Source: Nyssa sinensis
Lineage: Eukaryota; Streptophyta; Magnoliopsida; Cornales; Nyssaceae
Length of the DNA: 64,000 nt
Direction: 5' to 3'
Assembly: GCA_008638375.1 (NCBI GenBank)
Contig: CM018031.1
Coordinates: 13,260,062 to 13,324,061 of the forward strand
Below are positions 24,562 through 38,617 of the stretch, one piece after another. Positions within the stretch are counted from its first letter, which is position 1; every line of letters begins with the position of its first letter. Below the pieces are notes generated by a model. It saw only the letters and a list, made by a program, of their open reading frames with translations. It did not search any database and was not told the DNA's origin. A program made the position numbers and the translations under genes.

Positions 24562-27500
24562 ATGGCTGTCTTTTCGAGGAGCGTCGCTAGCTCCCCGTCC
24601 TTCGTCCCTCGTTACGTCATTCTGTTGGCCTTCACCTCTCTTGCCGTCTTCCTCCTGCTCAAGGTCTCTTTCTCTCTCTCTCTATATATATTTTTGTGTG
24701 TATATATGTATGTTGTAATGCTTCTATTTTGTTTAATTGTGGCATTTAATAGAACAGGTGGACAACTTCGTCTCTCAAACAAAAACCATCGCAGGTAACA
24801 ACCTAGAACCAACACCATGGCATCTATTCCCTCCCAAGACCTTCAATGAACAAACCCGATTATGCCCGAGTTTCCAAAATCATACAGTGCTCGTACTTCA
24901 AGTGTCGACATAGCACCAGCGACAACGTATCGCAACAAAAGTTACAAAACCAATCTCGATTTACGGTTCCAGTTGGGGAGTGCCCTGAATTCTTTAGATG
25001 GATACATCACGACCTCGAGCCCTGGGCTCGGTCTCGGATATCATTTAGCCATTTGATGGAAGCCAAGAATTTCGCTGCGTTTCGTGTCGTGATTGTTGGG
25101 GGGAAACTTGTATGTGGATCTTTATTATGCGTGCGTGCAGAGTCGGGCAATGTTTACCATTTGGGGATTGTTGCAGCTCCTTAGGAGGTATCCCGGGATG
25201 GTCCCGGATGTTGATTTGATGTTTGAATGCATGGACAAGCCTAATATTAATAGGACGGAGCATCAGTCGATGCCTTTGCCGCTATTTCGGTATTGCACCA
25301 CCCCTGATCACTTCGACATCCCATTTCCTGATTGGTCTTTCTGGGGTTGGTAAGAACTAGAAACCCTTTTTTAGTTAATTTTGTTTATTTTGGTAAGCTA
25401 TCTGAATAGGATCTTTATCTTAATATTAACATTAATCGTGATTTCACTAAATGTTGTATCATGTTCATTGCATGAGCTTAAGCGTAACCGTTACTTCGTG
25501 CAAGAAAATTATTTTCGAAGTGCTGATCAATGAGTGCCACTGAATATGTAACTTAAAAGGCTTTATCAGCATGGAAGGGATAGCACCATTTTTCTTTTCC
25601 TTTGTTTTTTTGGGGTGGGTAATGCGGAGAAAATTGGAAATGGTGAACCTGAGTTTCTGGTTCTGAGTTGCCAACTAAAAGATTGAGCATTGATGCTTCC
25701 AAAGGGTGCCACTAAGCAAAAAACAATGGCCCTAGGTGCAAGTGACTCGAGGAAGATACCCCAAGGGTTAATTTTATCAGTAAGCAACTCAAGTCCAAGA
25801 CCTAAATGTTCTGCATATCCCACAACTTATCATTGAAGAGTTTTGGCATGACTCATTAGAAATAATTTCTTAATTTTTTGGTGTTGATTTTTGGAATGGA
25901 AGTTTACAGTGTTAATTGCAACAGTAATTGCCTCTCTCTCTCTCTCTCTATTTATATACATACACACACATTATAATATATATATATATATTCATTTATT
26001 TGGTGAAGTGCAACGGTAAAGAGCTTCCACCTTAATCTCTCATGCATACCTTTTCGTATTCTATTTTATCTGCTTTATTTTTGTGATGCTAGCCTTTGCT
26101 CTTTGTCTATTTGATGTTATAAGAACTTCTTAACTTCAGAGTTTTTTACATTATGAAAGTTGTGAATTTGTGGACTTTATTATTTTATACATCCATTAAC
26201 TATAGATAATGAGTGATACCTATGGGAGGCTACGAATAGATTATTTTTACAATGAAGTGATTTCATTTATTTGAGCTTTATTAGAAAAAAAAGGGGGGAG
26301 TTAGCAATAGGCCTACACATTTGAAAATCTTGTTGCCTGGTTTATGTCTTCAATCTTCAGAATATGAGCACCATAGGGAGCAGCAGATCATATGGCTTAA
26401 TTTGATGCTCCCTTTTTGTGCACCTCAGGATATCATATTTTTTTAAGGGAAAACATTGTCAAATTATTTTAATCATATGTGTGTGTGTGTGTCTTTCTTG
26501 AGATTGTGATAAACAGACATAACACCACTTCGTCCCAACTAGCAATTGGGACTTGAACCCTCGGCCTTGGGAATTTGGACCACTTGGATGATGTTACATT
26601 TGATGTCCAATGTGTTTTTGATCAGACAAATTGAATATTGTGTACCAACTCTGCTTAGTTCACCGCACCAGTGCCACTAATTCCTGGGCCCAAAATGCAA
26701 AATCTATATTCTGGTGTTACTGATTTGGTGTCCAACTTATTGTTGCTTAGTAGAATAGTTCAGGTTATACTATCACCACTAATTCCTGGGCCCAAACTGC
26801 AAAATCTATATTCTAGTGTTATGATTTGGTGTCCAACTTATTGTTGCTTAGTAGAGTAGTTCAGGTTATTCTATCACTGGGATCTAGTCACGAAACTGTT
26901 AACTTTCTAATTTTTTCTTTATTTTTGCTGGTACAAAAGCTTCCAATAAGAATATAGAACTTTTCCTCTCTTCACTTTTTTTTTTTTTTTCAAATAATAA
27001 TTTTGGTGGGGTTATGCACGAGAATGGTTGAAGAGAACATAGCAGTTCTGCTAACATGTTTGAACACATAAACACAGAAGAAATATGTGAAGTGTTGACC
27101 TCCTTCAACATCATCTGGAGGACTGGTCATTTTACTTTTTAGACTAGATGAGTGGACGGCAGTGTCAGTTAGACATATAAATGTGAAATGGGTATGATAT
27201 GGTTTACTTAAACTATGAATGCCTGGGTCTGATTAGGTTTGTGCTGAACAACATTACCGCAAATGATTGTTTTACAGGCCAGAGATAAATATAGGACCCT
27301 GGGATGAAGAATTCAGAAGCATTAAACAAGGCTCACAAGCTCGAAGTTGGACAAGGAAGTGGCCTATTGCATACTGGAAAGGAAACCCAGATGTTAATTC
27401 TCCTATTCGCACAGAATTGCTGCAATGCAATGACACCAGGCAGTGGAGAGCACAAATTATGCGTCAGGTTGATTATTTGAGACTTGATCACTATTTAGGA

Positions 27501-30165
27501 CCTCTTTTCTAGAAAACTAATGCAGATTTGATTGTTCTTGAACCATGAAAGCTATGAATCATAGATTTTCATATTTTTAATTATGAATTACAGGATTGGC
27601 AAGAAGAAGAAAAAGATGGGTTTGAGAAGTCCAAGCTATCAAATCAATTGTAATCATCGGTAAGTTGCTTTCTAAGTGTTTTTACTTATATCACTTATAC
27701 ACATTATGTTTTTTTAGGGGTCGTACTGATAGCAACTCGTTTAAGGACATAAAGGAGGAGAAAGGAAAATTCCATTGTTTTGAGAATATTATGATTTTGC
27801 TTGGTTCTCCATGTTTATAAACACAGTTTGCTGTATCTGACATGACTTGTGATCTGCTTGATGATTTTATGGTATCTGGAAAGTGCCCCTCCTTAGGCCG
27901 CAAATGAATAGGCCTGATGCAGACTCTAAACAATGTAATTGAATGGTCCTGACAGTCCATCAGATTGTATATTCTTGGAGGGTGAAAACAAGAAAGTGTT
28001 GTACCCGTAATAGAAATTCCTTAATTGAGTGGATGACTTAAAGTACCATCAGTAGGGCTCAACAATTGTTGCTTTCTGTGTTTAATGTTAAAAGGAATAC
28101 TTGTTTTTTGTAATGCAATCCATTGACCTATTATCACCCATGTGGAAAATGCACTCGATCTTAAAGTTGATTGCTTTTATTTATGCAGGTATAAGATCTA
28201 TGCGGAGGGCTATGCTTGGTCTGTAAGCTTGAAATACATTGTGTCGTGTGGCTCTCTTTCTCTAATAATATCCCCGCAATATGAAGATTTCTTTAGTCGT
28301 GGTCTCGTTCCCAAGAAAAACTATTGGCCAGTCTCTCCTGATAATTTATGCAGATCTATAAAATATGTTGTTGAATGGGGTAATGCACACTTGGCTGAGG
28401 TATGGCTTGTCCTTTTTCGTACTTCAGTTTTGTTCTTGTTATTTATCTTCTTTGTTTTCCACGTGAACTGGCATGATGGTGTAGTTAACAGTGCAGTGAC
28501 GACTTCTTAGCTGGCATGAATTCATATTTCAGAGTACACTAAAAACAATAAAAATGGTAGCAGTAGCAGTACGAAAACAAATTGTTTCTACTTATTTAGC
28601 TTGCTTGCTCTTTTCACAAGGTTTACAGTATGGTGATGGTAGAGTACGAGACTGCCCTGCAAAACCACTACGATGACAACAATAAAATTATGAATAGCAA
28701 AAACAAATTCTCTAGATCAGCCCTCTTGCACATGTGCACACTGCACATAGATCTATTCAAATACTATGGATGACAAAATGGAGCATTCTAACAATGCACG
28801 TGCTTACGCTGATTCATAAAGCTCACCTGTTGACACGACTCTATTTATAATACATCACATGATACTGCGGACACGATACTAATTACGAGGCTTACACTTC
28901 ACATGCACATCACATCATAATCCATTTTTTCTATCGGTACTTGTTACACAAATCCATTTGGTGTATGCTTGCCTTTCATCAACCCTTAACTAATGTTTGT
29001 TCTTGCTATTATCTCTGTTATTGTCCACAAGAACTAGTTCCACAGATCCACAGTTCAGAGTAACCTTCAGGTGATAGGGTGCTGATCCTATCCCCTGTTT
29101 GATGTTTATGGATGGAAAGGAATAGGCGGATTTTTTAGGGGATTGAGCAACCCCCTTTGTTTTTCAAAGATAATTTTTTACTTGTACTTTTCTTTGGGTA
29201 AATGAGGCAATTCTTATGTATTTAGATTCTTCTTTAGAGTTTTTGGGAGATTTATCTTTTGTGGCCTTGTCCCTTCTTTTGAAAAATCTTCTGCTTCTAT
29301 TAAACAACAATATTGATCTTCCCCCCAAAGTTTTTTTGAAACATATAGATTATGTGATTTGTTTAAATTTCTTCATTCTCTTCATCTGTATATCTAAACA
29401 ACCAAATATAAATTTGTGCAGGGTTTTGAAGTTTTTTTTTTTTTTTGATCTTTGCCCTCTGAACAGATGGTGATACGGGGCTGAGATAGTCTTGAACTGG
29501 GAGAAATGGGGCAAAAATTAATGGACTTAAAAATATTATATGATGAGAAAGCTAATTTTCAGCAATAAAATTTTGCCAAACTGATTATAAAATAGATCCT
29601 ATTTATAAGAAAACTTGTTTCGTCATGGACTGGTTCAAAAGGAGTTGGTCCTAAACTAAACTAGCCTAAATGCTAAAACTTGAACTCAAATATAACAATG
29701 AAACTGCACATGCCCCTTAATGTTTTTGCATCTATCTTACCATATTAAGTGACAGCTTCATATAAGTGTTCAAGGTTAGTGTATACATAAATATGTAATA
29801 GCTAGCCAATTTATTTGACTTCTTTCATATATTTGGCTGAACAGGCTGAGACAATAGGAAAAGGAGGACAAGATTTCATGGAAAGTTTGAGCATGGATCG
29901 AGTTTATGATTACATGTATCATCTCATAACGGAGTACTCAAAGCTGCTGGACTTCAAGCCCGTCCAACCCTCTTCTGCTGAAGAAGTGTGTTTGGAATCC
30001 ATGTTTTGCTTTGCTGATGAAAAGGAAAGGCAATTTCTCCAAAGGTCTACTTCATTCCCTTCACCATCTCCTCCATGCACACTCCAGCCTCCCGATAGTG
30101 ATCTCATCAAGAATTTGATAGAAACGAAGAAGAGAATTATCAACAATGTACAAAATTTAATGTAG
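24562..30165 (+). CDS. GT90 (rumi/CAP10-like) O-glucosyltransferase, three 1-bp frameshifts
   Basis: Six exons: 24562-24663, 24758-25349, 27278-27467, 27594-27659, 28189-28399 and 29845-30165, all with GT-AG junctions. Without the extra bases they sum to 1479 nt (492 residues), normal for this plant family. Residues about 18-34 form one membrane anchor (YVILLAFTSLAVFLLL), implying a type II Golgi or ER protein. Family motifs follow: LEPTPWHLFPPKTF, KIIQCSYFKC, FRWIHHDLEPW, WGLLQLLRRYPG, FPDWSFWGWPEINI, AYWKGNPDV, YKIYAEGYAWSVSLKYI and DFFSRGLVP. The family transfers glucose or xylose to protein or polysaccharide acceptors; the substrate here is unknown. Three single extra bases break the frame: TT at 24860-24861, one base within 25098-25110, and TT at 27648-27649. 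It is either a recent pseudogene or a working gene with consensus errors. Confidence 0.82.
26674..26877. repeat. Two-copy tandem duplication, period about 102 bp
   Basis: In intron 2 of the glucosyltransferase gene, ccactaattcctgggcccaa starts at 26674 and again at 26776. It is followed in both copies by ctatattct, gatttggtgtccaacttatt and gttcaggtta. Confidence 0.85.
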
Positions 30166-31330
30166 CTGAAGACACAGACGGGCGTGCTGGAGTGCTCGTG
30201 GCTGTTATAGGAAGAACTATATAGGAAATAACATTTAAGAACAAATTCAAGTCTTCTAAGTTCACAAGCATTAAACATCAAAAAGACACATCACACAACA
30301 TAACAGTGGTAAATAGGCTTGGAACATTGCTTTCATGGAAGGATTAAGGCTTTCTTGGTAGAAGAGGAACAGAAAGAATGACTTTGATTTCTTTTATTTC
30401 ATTCTCATTATTTTATGTTTAATTTTGTTTTTACTGTTAAAAAAAACTTAAATCACAGCCATCAAATGATGAGCATACTTAATTGTTTGAACATTTTTTT
30501 GGGATAATTACACGGATTCCGTTGAGTTGTCGGGGGAATGTCCTAGGATTCATATTAGTAAAAGTTAATATTATTGAATGACAATTGATATGATATGATT
30601 AGATTAGGTACATATTACTTTAAAATTTGATGTCCTATAGATGAGATATATTCATTTCATTTAAAATTATATTTTTTTTAAAAAAAATTGAAATGAGTTT
30701 CAGATTCTAAAAAAAAAAAAATTATTTAGAAAAAGTATTTATTGAGAAATAAATTTTAAAAAATTAATTATGAAATAATTAGTTTATTGATTAGGTACTT
30801 GGTAAAGTGTAAGTGACAGGCTCAAAAATAAAACAAAATAAACCAAAATTGTTTAAAAAAATTTCAAAATCATGCTTTGAGCATAACAAACGCCGCCCCA
30901 GATATCTACAAAACTGGTTTGGACAAAAGAGTAGTGTTAGGTGTTTTTAATTGTATTTCTAATATAGTGTGTTACGGTATAATATTTTAAAAATCTCATT
31001 TATTGAAATTTAAAATTATTAAATTTTGATACATCATATTAATAATATAATTAAAAATATAAATTAAAAATACATTTCATTTTCCTCGGACAAAATCATG
31101 TTTTGAACAAAACAAAACCAGAGATGGAACAGAAAGGAAGAAGCAGATAGAGACAGGGAGGAAGGACAAATGATAAGGAAAGTGATGCAACTAGCAAGCA
31201 AGTGGAAGAAAAAAGAGAGACGCGTCCTATCCTAAATTCCTAATTCCTAATCCAGGGTGAGTGAACGTTAGACCAGTTTCAGTGAGAGACAAAAGGCTGA
31301 TGGCTGGCTGGCTGGTTAGAGACCAACAAT

Positions 31331-31406
<76 letters not shown>

Positions 31407-32573
31407 CGGCTTTGTGTGGAAGCCCGGGGTTATCAGAAACCAGCGGCGTTCTTCGTTGCCAGCCACAAATTTTTTTTTTTTTTTCTGACAGAAACTATTA
31501 TTTTATTATTTATAAAATAAATAAATTATATAACTTCGCTAAACATATACGAAAAAAGAATGAATGATAGGATAATTTTTGCGTACAAATCTACTGATTT
31601 TTGCGTACCTTATTGTTATTTTTTTTATAATTTTTTATTAAATGATTAGTTAAGAGTTATTTCTCAAATATATACAAAAATGTATTTTAAAAAATAGATT
31701 TGAAAAGAAATAAAATTAATACAAATAATTTAAAAAACTGGTCAAATAATTAAATATTTTTTTCAAAACAATTTTTACATTCAACAATAGTTTTATAACA
31801 ATAACAATAATAATAATAAATGATGATATAAAACAAGGATTATACAGTCAAAAGTTTATGAAAATTATTATAATTATTATTTAAGTCTAAGTCTAAATAT
31901 ATTAATTCATAAAAACTTTTAGTTATACATTACAAAAAATACACCTTAGGGCACAGGGCGGTATTATGGTATTATAAAATTGGCAAGATGCAATATTAGC
32001 CAACATTGTCAAAATATAAAATTATATACATATATATATATATATATAGATTTAAAATCTTGATATTTAAAATTTAATTCTTAATTATGTATCATGAATC
32101 TTTTGAATTGAAAAAATTATTTTAAAAATTTCTAAGTATTTTTCTCAACTTTTTTCTCTTTTTATTTGAATTATAAGAAAATAAATAGAAGAAAAAAAAA
32201 CAAAAATAAAAACAAAAACAAACAAAGTAAGCCATTGCATGAGTCAGGTACTCTTCAAAAAACTATAAATTTCCCCAAATTTTCAAGGATTTTATTTTTG
32301 GTAACTAGGATAGTAAATAAAATAATTCCGAAATATTGGGTTTTGCCTTAAAGTAAAATCAATTGGTAAGAACGACAGTACAGAGTCAGTTGCGCCCATT
32401 CTCCTCCACCGCCACCTTCCCTCTCGTTCCCTTCATTCGTTTCCATCTCCCATCAAACACCCTCTTCCTTCTCTATTTAGGGTTAGGGTTACTGAATCAT
32501 CCTTTTTGGCGGGCCTCAAAGATCCATAACAAACGGTCACTTTCTCTATTTCTCTCTCGTTAATTCTTTCATC
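30166..32573. other. Intergenic region and PDX1 upstream sequence
   Basis: There is no recognisable gene. It contains a long (TC)n(TA)n microsatellite at about 31331-31403, AT-rich sequence from about 31490 to 32350 and, just upstream of PDX1, a pyrimidine-rich leader from about 32390. Confidence 0.5.
32477..32490 (+). promoter_or_regulatory. Telo-box-like element upstream of PDX1
   Basis: ttagggttagggtt lies about 85 bp before the PDX1 start codon inside a CT-rich leader. Interstitial telomere motifs in this position are common in plant genes that are highly expressed in growing tissue. Function is inferred. Confidence 0.5.
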
Positions 32574-33506
32574 ATGGCTGGAAGCGGTGTTGTCACAGTT
32601 TACGGAAACGGCGCAATCACCGAAACCACAAAGAAATCGCCCTTCTCCGTCAAGGTGGGGCTGGCCCAGATGCTCAGAGGCGGCGTCATCATGGACGTCG
32701 TCAACGCCGAGCAGGCCCGCCTAGCTGAGGAGGCTGGCGCCTGCGCGGTCATGGCCCTGGAGCGTGTCCCTGCAGACATTAGGGCACAGGGCGGCGTGGC
32801 CCGCATGAGCGACCCACAACTCATCAAAGAGATCAAACAGGCCGTGACCATCCCCGTCATGGCCAAGGCTCGGATCGGCCACTTTGTCGAGGCTCAGATC
32901 CTCGAAGCCATCGGTATCGATTACGTTGACGAAAGCGAAGTCCTCACACCAGCCGACGAAGAGAACCATATTAACAAACACAACTTCGCCATTCCTTTCG
33001 TCTGCGGCTGCCGCAACCTTGGCGAGGCCCTCCGTCGCATCCGCGAGGGGGCGGCCATGATTCGGACCAAGGGTGAGGCCGGGACAGGAAACGTTATCGA
33101 GGCCGTTCGTCACGTGCGGTCCGTGATGGGCGATATCAGGGTTCTCCGCAACATGGACGACGACGAGGTCTTTGCTTTTGCGAAGAAAATTGCAGCTCCG
33201 TATGACTTGGTGATGCAGACCAAGCAGCTGGGGAGGCTTCCCGTGGTCCAATTCGCGGCTGGTGGTGTCGCGACACCGGCTGACGCGGCGCTGATGATGC
33301 AGTTGGGCTGTGATGGGGTTTTTGTTGGCTCGGGTGTGTTCAAGAGCGGTGACCCCGCAAGGCGGGCTCGGGCTATTGTTCAGGCTGTGACTCACTACAG
33401 CGACCCGGATGTGCTTGCGGAGGTGAGCTGTGGTTTGGGCGAAGCTATGGTGGGGATTAATCTCAATGATGATAAGGTGGAGAGGTACGCAAACAGGTCA
33501 GAGTGA
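32574..33506 (+). CDS. PDX1: Pyridoxal 5'-phosphate synthase subunit PDX1 (PdxS family)
   Basis: A single uninterrupted 310-residue ORF without introns, the standard size for plant PDX1. PDX1 is the lyase half of the cytosolic PLP synthase. With ammonia from the PDX2 glutaminase it condenses ribose 5-phosphate and glyceraldehyde 3-phosphate into pyridoxal 5'-phosphate. The catalytic residues are present: Asp41 in [13 protein letters not shown], Lys98 in [10 protein letters not shown] (first covalent sugar imine) and Lys166 in [11 protein letters not shown] (second). The phosphate-binding [16 protein letters not shown] and [11 protein letters not shown] motifs are also intact. The start codon gives the usual [13 protein letters not shown] beginning. 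The CDS is much more GC-rich than its surroundings, and a 224-residue antisense ORF over it is a by-product of that composition. Confidence 0.98.
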   Translation: MAGSGVVTVYGNGAITETTKKSPFSVKVGLAQMLRGGVIMDVVNAEQARLAEEAGACAVMALERVPADIRAQGGVARMSDPQLIKEIKQAVTIPVMAKARIGHFVEAQILEAIGIDYVDESEVLTPADEENHINKHNFAIPFVCGCRNLGEALRRIREGAAMIRTKGEAGTGNVIEAVRHVRSVMGDIRVLRNMDDDEVFAFAKKIAAPYDLVMQTKQLGRLPVVQFAAGGVATPADAALMMQLGCDGVFVGSGVFKSGDPARRARAIVQAVTHYSDPDVLAEVSCGLGEAMVGINLNDDKVERYANRSE

Positions 33507-36500
33507 TGGAGGCAGAAATTTCGCTTTCGAATGCTTGTAGGTGCGATCCAAAGGTCCCTTTCGGACGAATATATTCGCCAATATTATGATTTTGTTTTTA
33601 ATTTGTCTTTTTAGCCTTTGAATTAGAAATTTATGGAATTGCTTATGTTCTCCCTGATACATATACCTTAAGAAGGTTTTGGGATTGGTTTCATTTCTGA
33701 TTGTTGAAATAATTGTAATTTCAAGTCTGAAATTATTTTTTTAATATTTTAGTTCGTCCTACATTTTTAGGGCATTTGTTTTGAAATAACAAGGCGAAGA
33801 ACTTTGGATAATCTTGCCACAAGTTATTTTGATTAAATTTTTTAATTAAATTTTTTCTGCCGTTTGTTTGTTGAATTCTAGATGTTGGAACTGGCTTTAA
33901 TTAAATGAATTCATGCTTTTATCAGATCTCTTTTGGTGCTCTTGCTTTGTTTTTTTGTTTTTTTGTGTGCTGGGGGATAGAATTTGGTTGTTTTTTACTG
34001 TCTTCAGTTTTGACAACCGTTTGGTAGGGTGGTAGATTGTACTCCCGATTAAGGAAGAAAACATTGGGAAAAAAGATATATCACAAGTATAAAAATACAG
34101 TTGTATCACAATCACATATTGAGATTGTGAATTTTTTTTAAAATGATGTATAGTAATACCTAATTGTGGAAATCTTTAATGAAATTTTTAGATATGTTAA
34201 TAGAGAACCTATTGCTTAACTCTGAAATCCAAATATTAATATTACAAATAAACTGTATATTTGACAAGTATGTAGTGTGTGGTATAAGAAAAGTTTGTGC
34301 TAATAAGAATATGAAGAACACTAATTATATAATATCATTAAATTTAACTATGCTGATATCAAACCAAGGTCAAATATGAAATGCATTTCTAATCATGTAA
34401 ATATGAAATCTATAACTACTTCGATCATATATTACAACTAACACTGTGATCAGTACTATGTGGGATACTGGTTCAAATTCGAAATTATTGAGAGACTTAT
34501 TGTTATGTGAACCACTTGAAAGAAGACACTTAAGATCACATTGTTAAATTCCTCGTTATATTCTACATATGTCTTGTGTTATTTACTTATTTATATAATC
34601 TTGTCCGTTGGTTAATATGTCCTTTCACTTCCTTCATAGTAATTAACATTCTATGTAAGACAAATTGATGGTAGTTGCACCTGCTAATATCTTTTTTTAT
34701 TCTTTGGATAAGTGTTACACATTCTAATGTCTTACGAATAACCATATGAATATGAATATGGTTACCCGTATTTACATAACTTGTTATATACGAAAAATAT
34801 CAAAAACATAACTTGAAAAACAATAAATTTACTGGTTATATCCACAGGGGTTAAGTTTCTATTTGATTTTCATTAATGTAATCATTTTCTCATTAATATA
34901 AGGAATATTATAATTGACTCACTAAGATTAGTACTATTGGATGAATCTAAAATTATTACTTAACGGGTTAAATAATAAGTTTCCCTATGATTCTTGATTT
35001 TTCGTTAATGTTAAAATTTGCTCACCAATATATGATTTTTACCAAAAGAAAGGAATGCGTACATGCTTCCAAGAATGGTACAAAATTACACACATTCACA
35101 CTCATCCCATTATTTATAATCTAAGTTAAAACTTATCAAAAAAAAATTAATAATCTAAGTTAAAAAAATATCCTAATTTCCCTCTCTATATTGGCAATAA
35201 ATTTCTTGAGATAGATACCCATATATTTTTTTTTCAAATTATCAATAATAATTTTTTTCTAAATTTTTTATTAGTTAGTTTGCCACCATGGAACATAGTT
35301 GGTTTTTTATAAAATTATTAGTAATAGAGGTTGTTAAGTCGTTATATATTTGTAGAGCATTTTAAGTGATATATACCAAAAGTGATACCTACAATATATT
35401 GCAATATCTTGTACAATATATCCGAACTTTATGCTTGTATAATGAGAATTTCATTCAAGATATGGATTGATATATGGTGATATTTTGTGAAATCTTATAC
35501 CATGCTCTTGATTATATATCTATATTAAGGTTCCTATGTTCAGATCCATATATGCACTTTCTTATGATGTCACATGTGATGTGATGTATCTTCATTAGAA
35601 GAAATTCCCTTTTTTCTTTATACATTTTCCCTCTTTGCTTCTTGTTCTATTACATCAAAGTATTCTTTGGATACGGTGATTGAGCACTTAACATTATATT
35701 TCATAAGCTCCATATGAACTAAACCATCATGACCTTATTGCTACTAAAGGTCTAAATCAATGATACCGGAGGTTGTGAGTTGGTTTATATCAATGAGATG
35801 TGTACTGGTTCAGGGTCATCATGACTAATGTAGTATCCTGTGACCTGCTGTCCAGAAACATAGTAAAAACCTTTGCGGCATCTGTTAATTTAGTGGTTTA
35901 GAATTGTCCTCTTTTCCTTCCTTTACTTTTTTATATTGTGAGAAGTGAGAACCAATTAATCAGTAATGATGAATTTAAACCTAATAGAATTGTCAAGCTT
36001 CACTTTACTGCTAATGTTTATGTATCTCAAAAGTGTTTCAAAAGAAGCCAATATTGCAAAACTAGTACACTACTTTCCATCAAGTAACCTGAATTAGCCA
36101 ACCCCCATCGTCCCATCTTTGTAGTTTTGGGTTATAGCATACATGTATCTGTTTTGTATTACCACCATTGTTCTTTAAGTTTAAATGTAGTTGGACTCTG
36201 TCTTACTACTGCTTCTAGCTGTCAGTCTAGCCTACTTCATCTTAGCATCTAGCCGTCACCGGTCAAAAGATTGTTATCAGCCTACTATTATTACCTTAGA
36301 AGGAAGACAAGATAAATCCAACATGGATAAATTGTCAGAAAGTAAGTAGTAGTATCTTTTGCCATAAGATATATTTGTTTTCCTCAGCAAGGAATGGAAT
36401 TCTGTTGTGCAGGATTTAGTTCAACTCTTTGTAATTATTTGTTTAAAATGTGGATTATGTTCTGGTTTTGATCACTTGCAGTTGCAGTGGTAGTTATTAA

Positions 36501-38331
36501 AAGTCAAATGCCCCTCTTGCTGCGTAGCTAGTCCTACTGCAGTTTGAACTCATGATCCAAGTTTAACAATTTTTAGCTCTTAAGTGTTCCTGCCTTTGTT
36601 GACTCTGTTTATCACACCAATAAACTAAAATAGAAGGGCACCATCTCCGACCTAGGGAGTGCTGGTGGTTTTTAAGTTGACAACTTTGTTTAAACTCGTG
36701 AAAATGTTTAACACTGCTAGTTGAGATGGTGAAGTGATAAACGATATAAGCTTTGCAGTGTGCAACTGGATGTGGTATAAAACAAATTAGATTAAGAGAG
36801 TGTTAGATTGGGATGTGCATTTTTTCTTTCCCAATTATTATTTTGCTCTGGAACTGAATGGGCTAGGTTTTGTTGGTCTGATTTAAGTCATCTATCTTGA
36901 TAGCTTCTTGTCTAACATTACTGTGTGTACTTTGACTTAAGTAATGTATTTATGCTCCTTGCTCCATATCCAGTTGGGATTGACTTCTTAGTCAGGAGTT
37001 TAGAATTGTCTGTGTTAAGAAGGCAAGGAAGAAAATCCTCAAATGAAATTGACACAGCATTTTCAAGAGCAAAAGGAGGAGAAACATTAGAGAGAATACA
37101 CAATTTTTTTAGGTGGAAAACCCTTCAAAAGAAGAGAAAAACCATGACTTCCAAAGAAGTGAAGGTTTCTTTTCTCGTTACAATATTTAAGAAACTTGAA
37201 GAACAAAAAGTTGTGGACTCTCTCAGATTTGAAAGGAAGATATGCACTTGCTTAACTCCTTCAATTGCTGCGACTGTTCAGCCTTAGGTGTGGAGACGAT
37301 CTCCTCCTATATTTTGGTTGGTTAAGGTTTGCAGTCATCTTAATGCCGTGTGCTAGAGTCGTGGTGAGCAAGCCGACATGGTCATTGGGATCATGTTTAG
37401 ACAAGTTTCAGTCTGCATAAGCCAAGATTAAGGTTACAAACGCATGCTTTTACTCTTAAGAGCTCTTCCATTGGTTAATGACTACAAAATGCAGGCAATC
37501 TTTGTGGCTACAGGTGATATCTGTGGCTTAGCATATGATCTTTGTGGTTGGAGGATATTTTGCATTACACAGCTTCTGCAACCTTACATGGCGTACTTGT
37601 TTTGCAGCACTATAACATGGCACGTATCCTGTAGCTTGAATTGCATGCATTCATGTTTCAGACCAAAGCTTTTGTGACTTGGTTTTGTTATCGCATTCAA
37701 GAATTTCTTAGGAGAGTTGAGGCTCATATGCACGATTCTTCGAAGTTCATAATCTGCTGCCTTCTGTCCTTAATGCCTGGCAACACGAGGTCAGGATCTT
37801 GTCAGATTATAGATTTCGCAGCAGCTTTGAAAATTCTTCTAATCTTTTTTCAATCTTCTTGCATGCTTCTTTCCACTGCACTTACATGCTATATTTTTTG
37901 GTGATTGATTTCGCATAAGGTTCTTTAGAGATTTAAAACCATTAATTCTTTATTTCTTTTCTACAGAATTAATACACACACACACACACTAAATTCAACT
38001 TTGAGAATACTATTGCTATTGGTGTGCAACCTATCTTTAATATAATTGATGATTTTCCATCCTTTCCCCCTCAAACTAATCTTCAAGGAATTCTGGTCCA
38101 TACTTCAGGGCCTGTTAAGTTGAGGGACTTCAGAGGAATGATTTTTCTAGGTTAAAAGGAAGACTTTCTCTTGGGAATCCTAGGCTTGGGTCTTCGACTG
38201 AAAATTACCTAATCCCTCACCCCGCATGCCCCTATTTGGGTTTGAAGCCCTGACCTCCCCGCTAAGATAGCCCAGTGACAGCATCTGAGTTGGAGCTCAT
38301 TGTGCATACGATATGACAATCACTAGACTTA
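33507..38331. other. AT-rich intergenic region downstream of PDX1
   Basis: No gene can be supported. The ORFs at 36925-37287 (120 codons) and 37444-37904 are the longest but show no family motif, and no splice structure links them. They could be part of a non-coding transcript or an old retroelement remnant. Confidence 0.45.
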
Positions 38332-38617
38332 TGTCACAAGCTAGGCTCCGATTCAAAAGCTGCAACTGATGGATAGAGGTACGAGATCGCTTATATGGTC
38401 TAAGATCTCCTAATCACAACCGATGTGAGATCATGACATACTCTTCCACCCGAATTCGCGACGCCCTTGTCGCATCGGAGTCTCGGGTCGGCTTTGATAC
38501 CACTATCACGGGCCGGATTCTGACCCAAAAGCTGCAACTGATGGATAGAAGTACTGGATCACTTATATGACCCAATATCTCCTACCTCCTACTCACAATC
38601 GATGTAAGATCATGACA
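38332..38617 (-). mobile_element. Complete TRIM retroelement
   Basis: On the minus strand, the 5' LTR (38617-38504) begins TGTCATGATC and ends GTGATA. One base later comes TGGTATCAAAGCC (38502-38490), a primer binding site for initiator-Met tRNA. A short internal segment ends in the polypurine tract GGGTGGAAGAG (38451-38441). The 3' LTR (38438-38332) begins TGTCATGATC and ends TGTGACA. Both LTRs share ATCCATCAGTTGCAGCTTTT. The element is 286 bp with no coding capacity, the TRIM pattern. I see no clear target duplication (flanks ACTTA and CCTAG). Confidence 0.78.

Noticed and set aside
24846..25184. Separate 112-codon ORF in the glucosyltransferase region
   Set aside because: Its sequence (KIIQCSYFKC, FRWIHHDLEPW) is the middle of the GT90 exon between two frameshifts, not an independent gene.
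32721..33395. 224-codon minus-strand ORF overlapping PDX1
   Set aside because: It is antisense to a conserved GC-rich CDS and has no family motif; the open frame is a by-product of PDX1 codon composition.
36925..37287. 120-codon ORF downstream of PDX1
   Set aside because: No recognisable domain, no supporting splice sites and AT-rich surroundings; not enough to call a gene.
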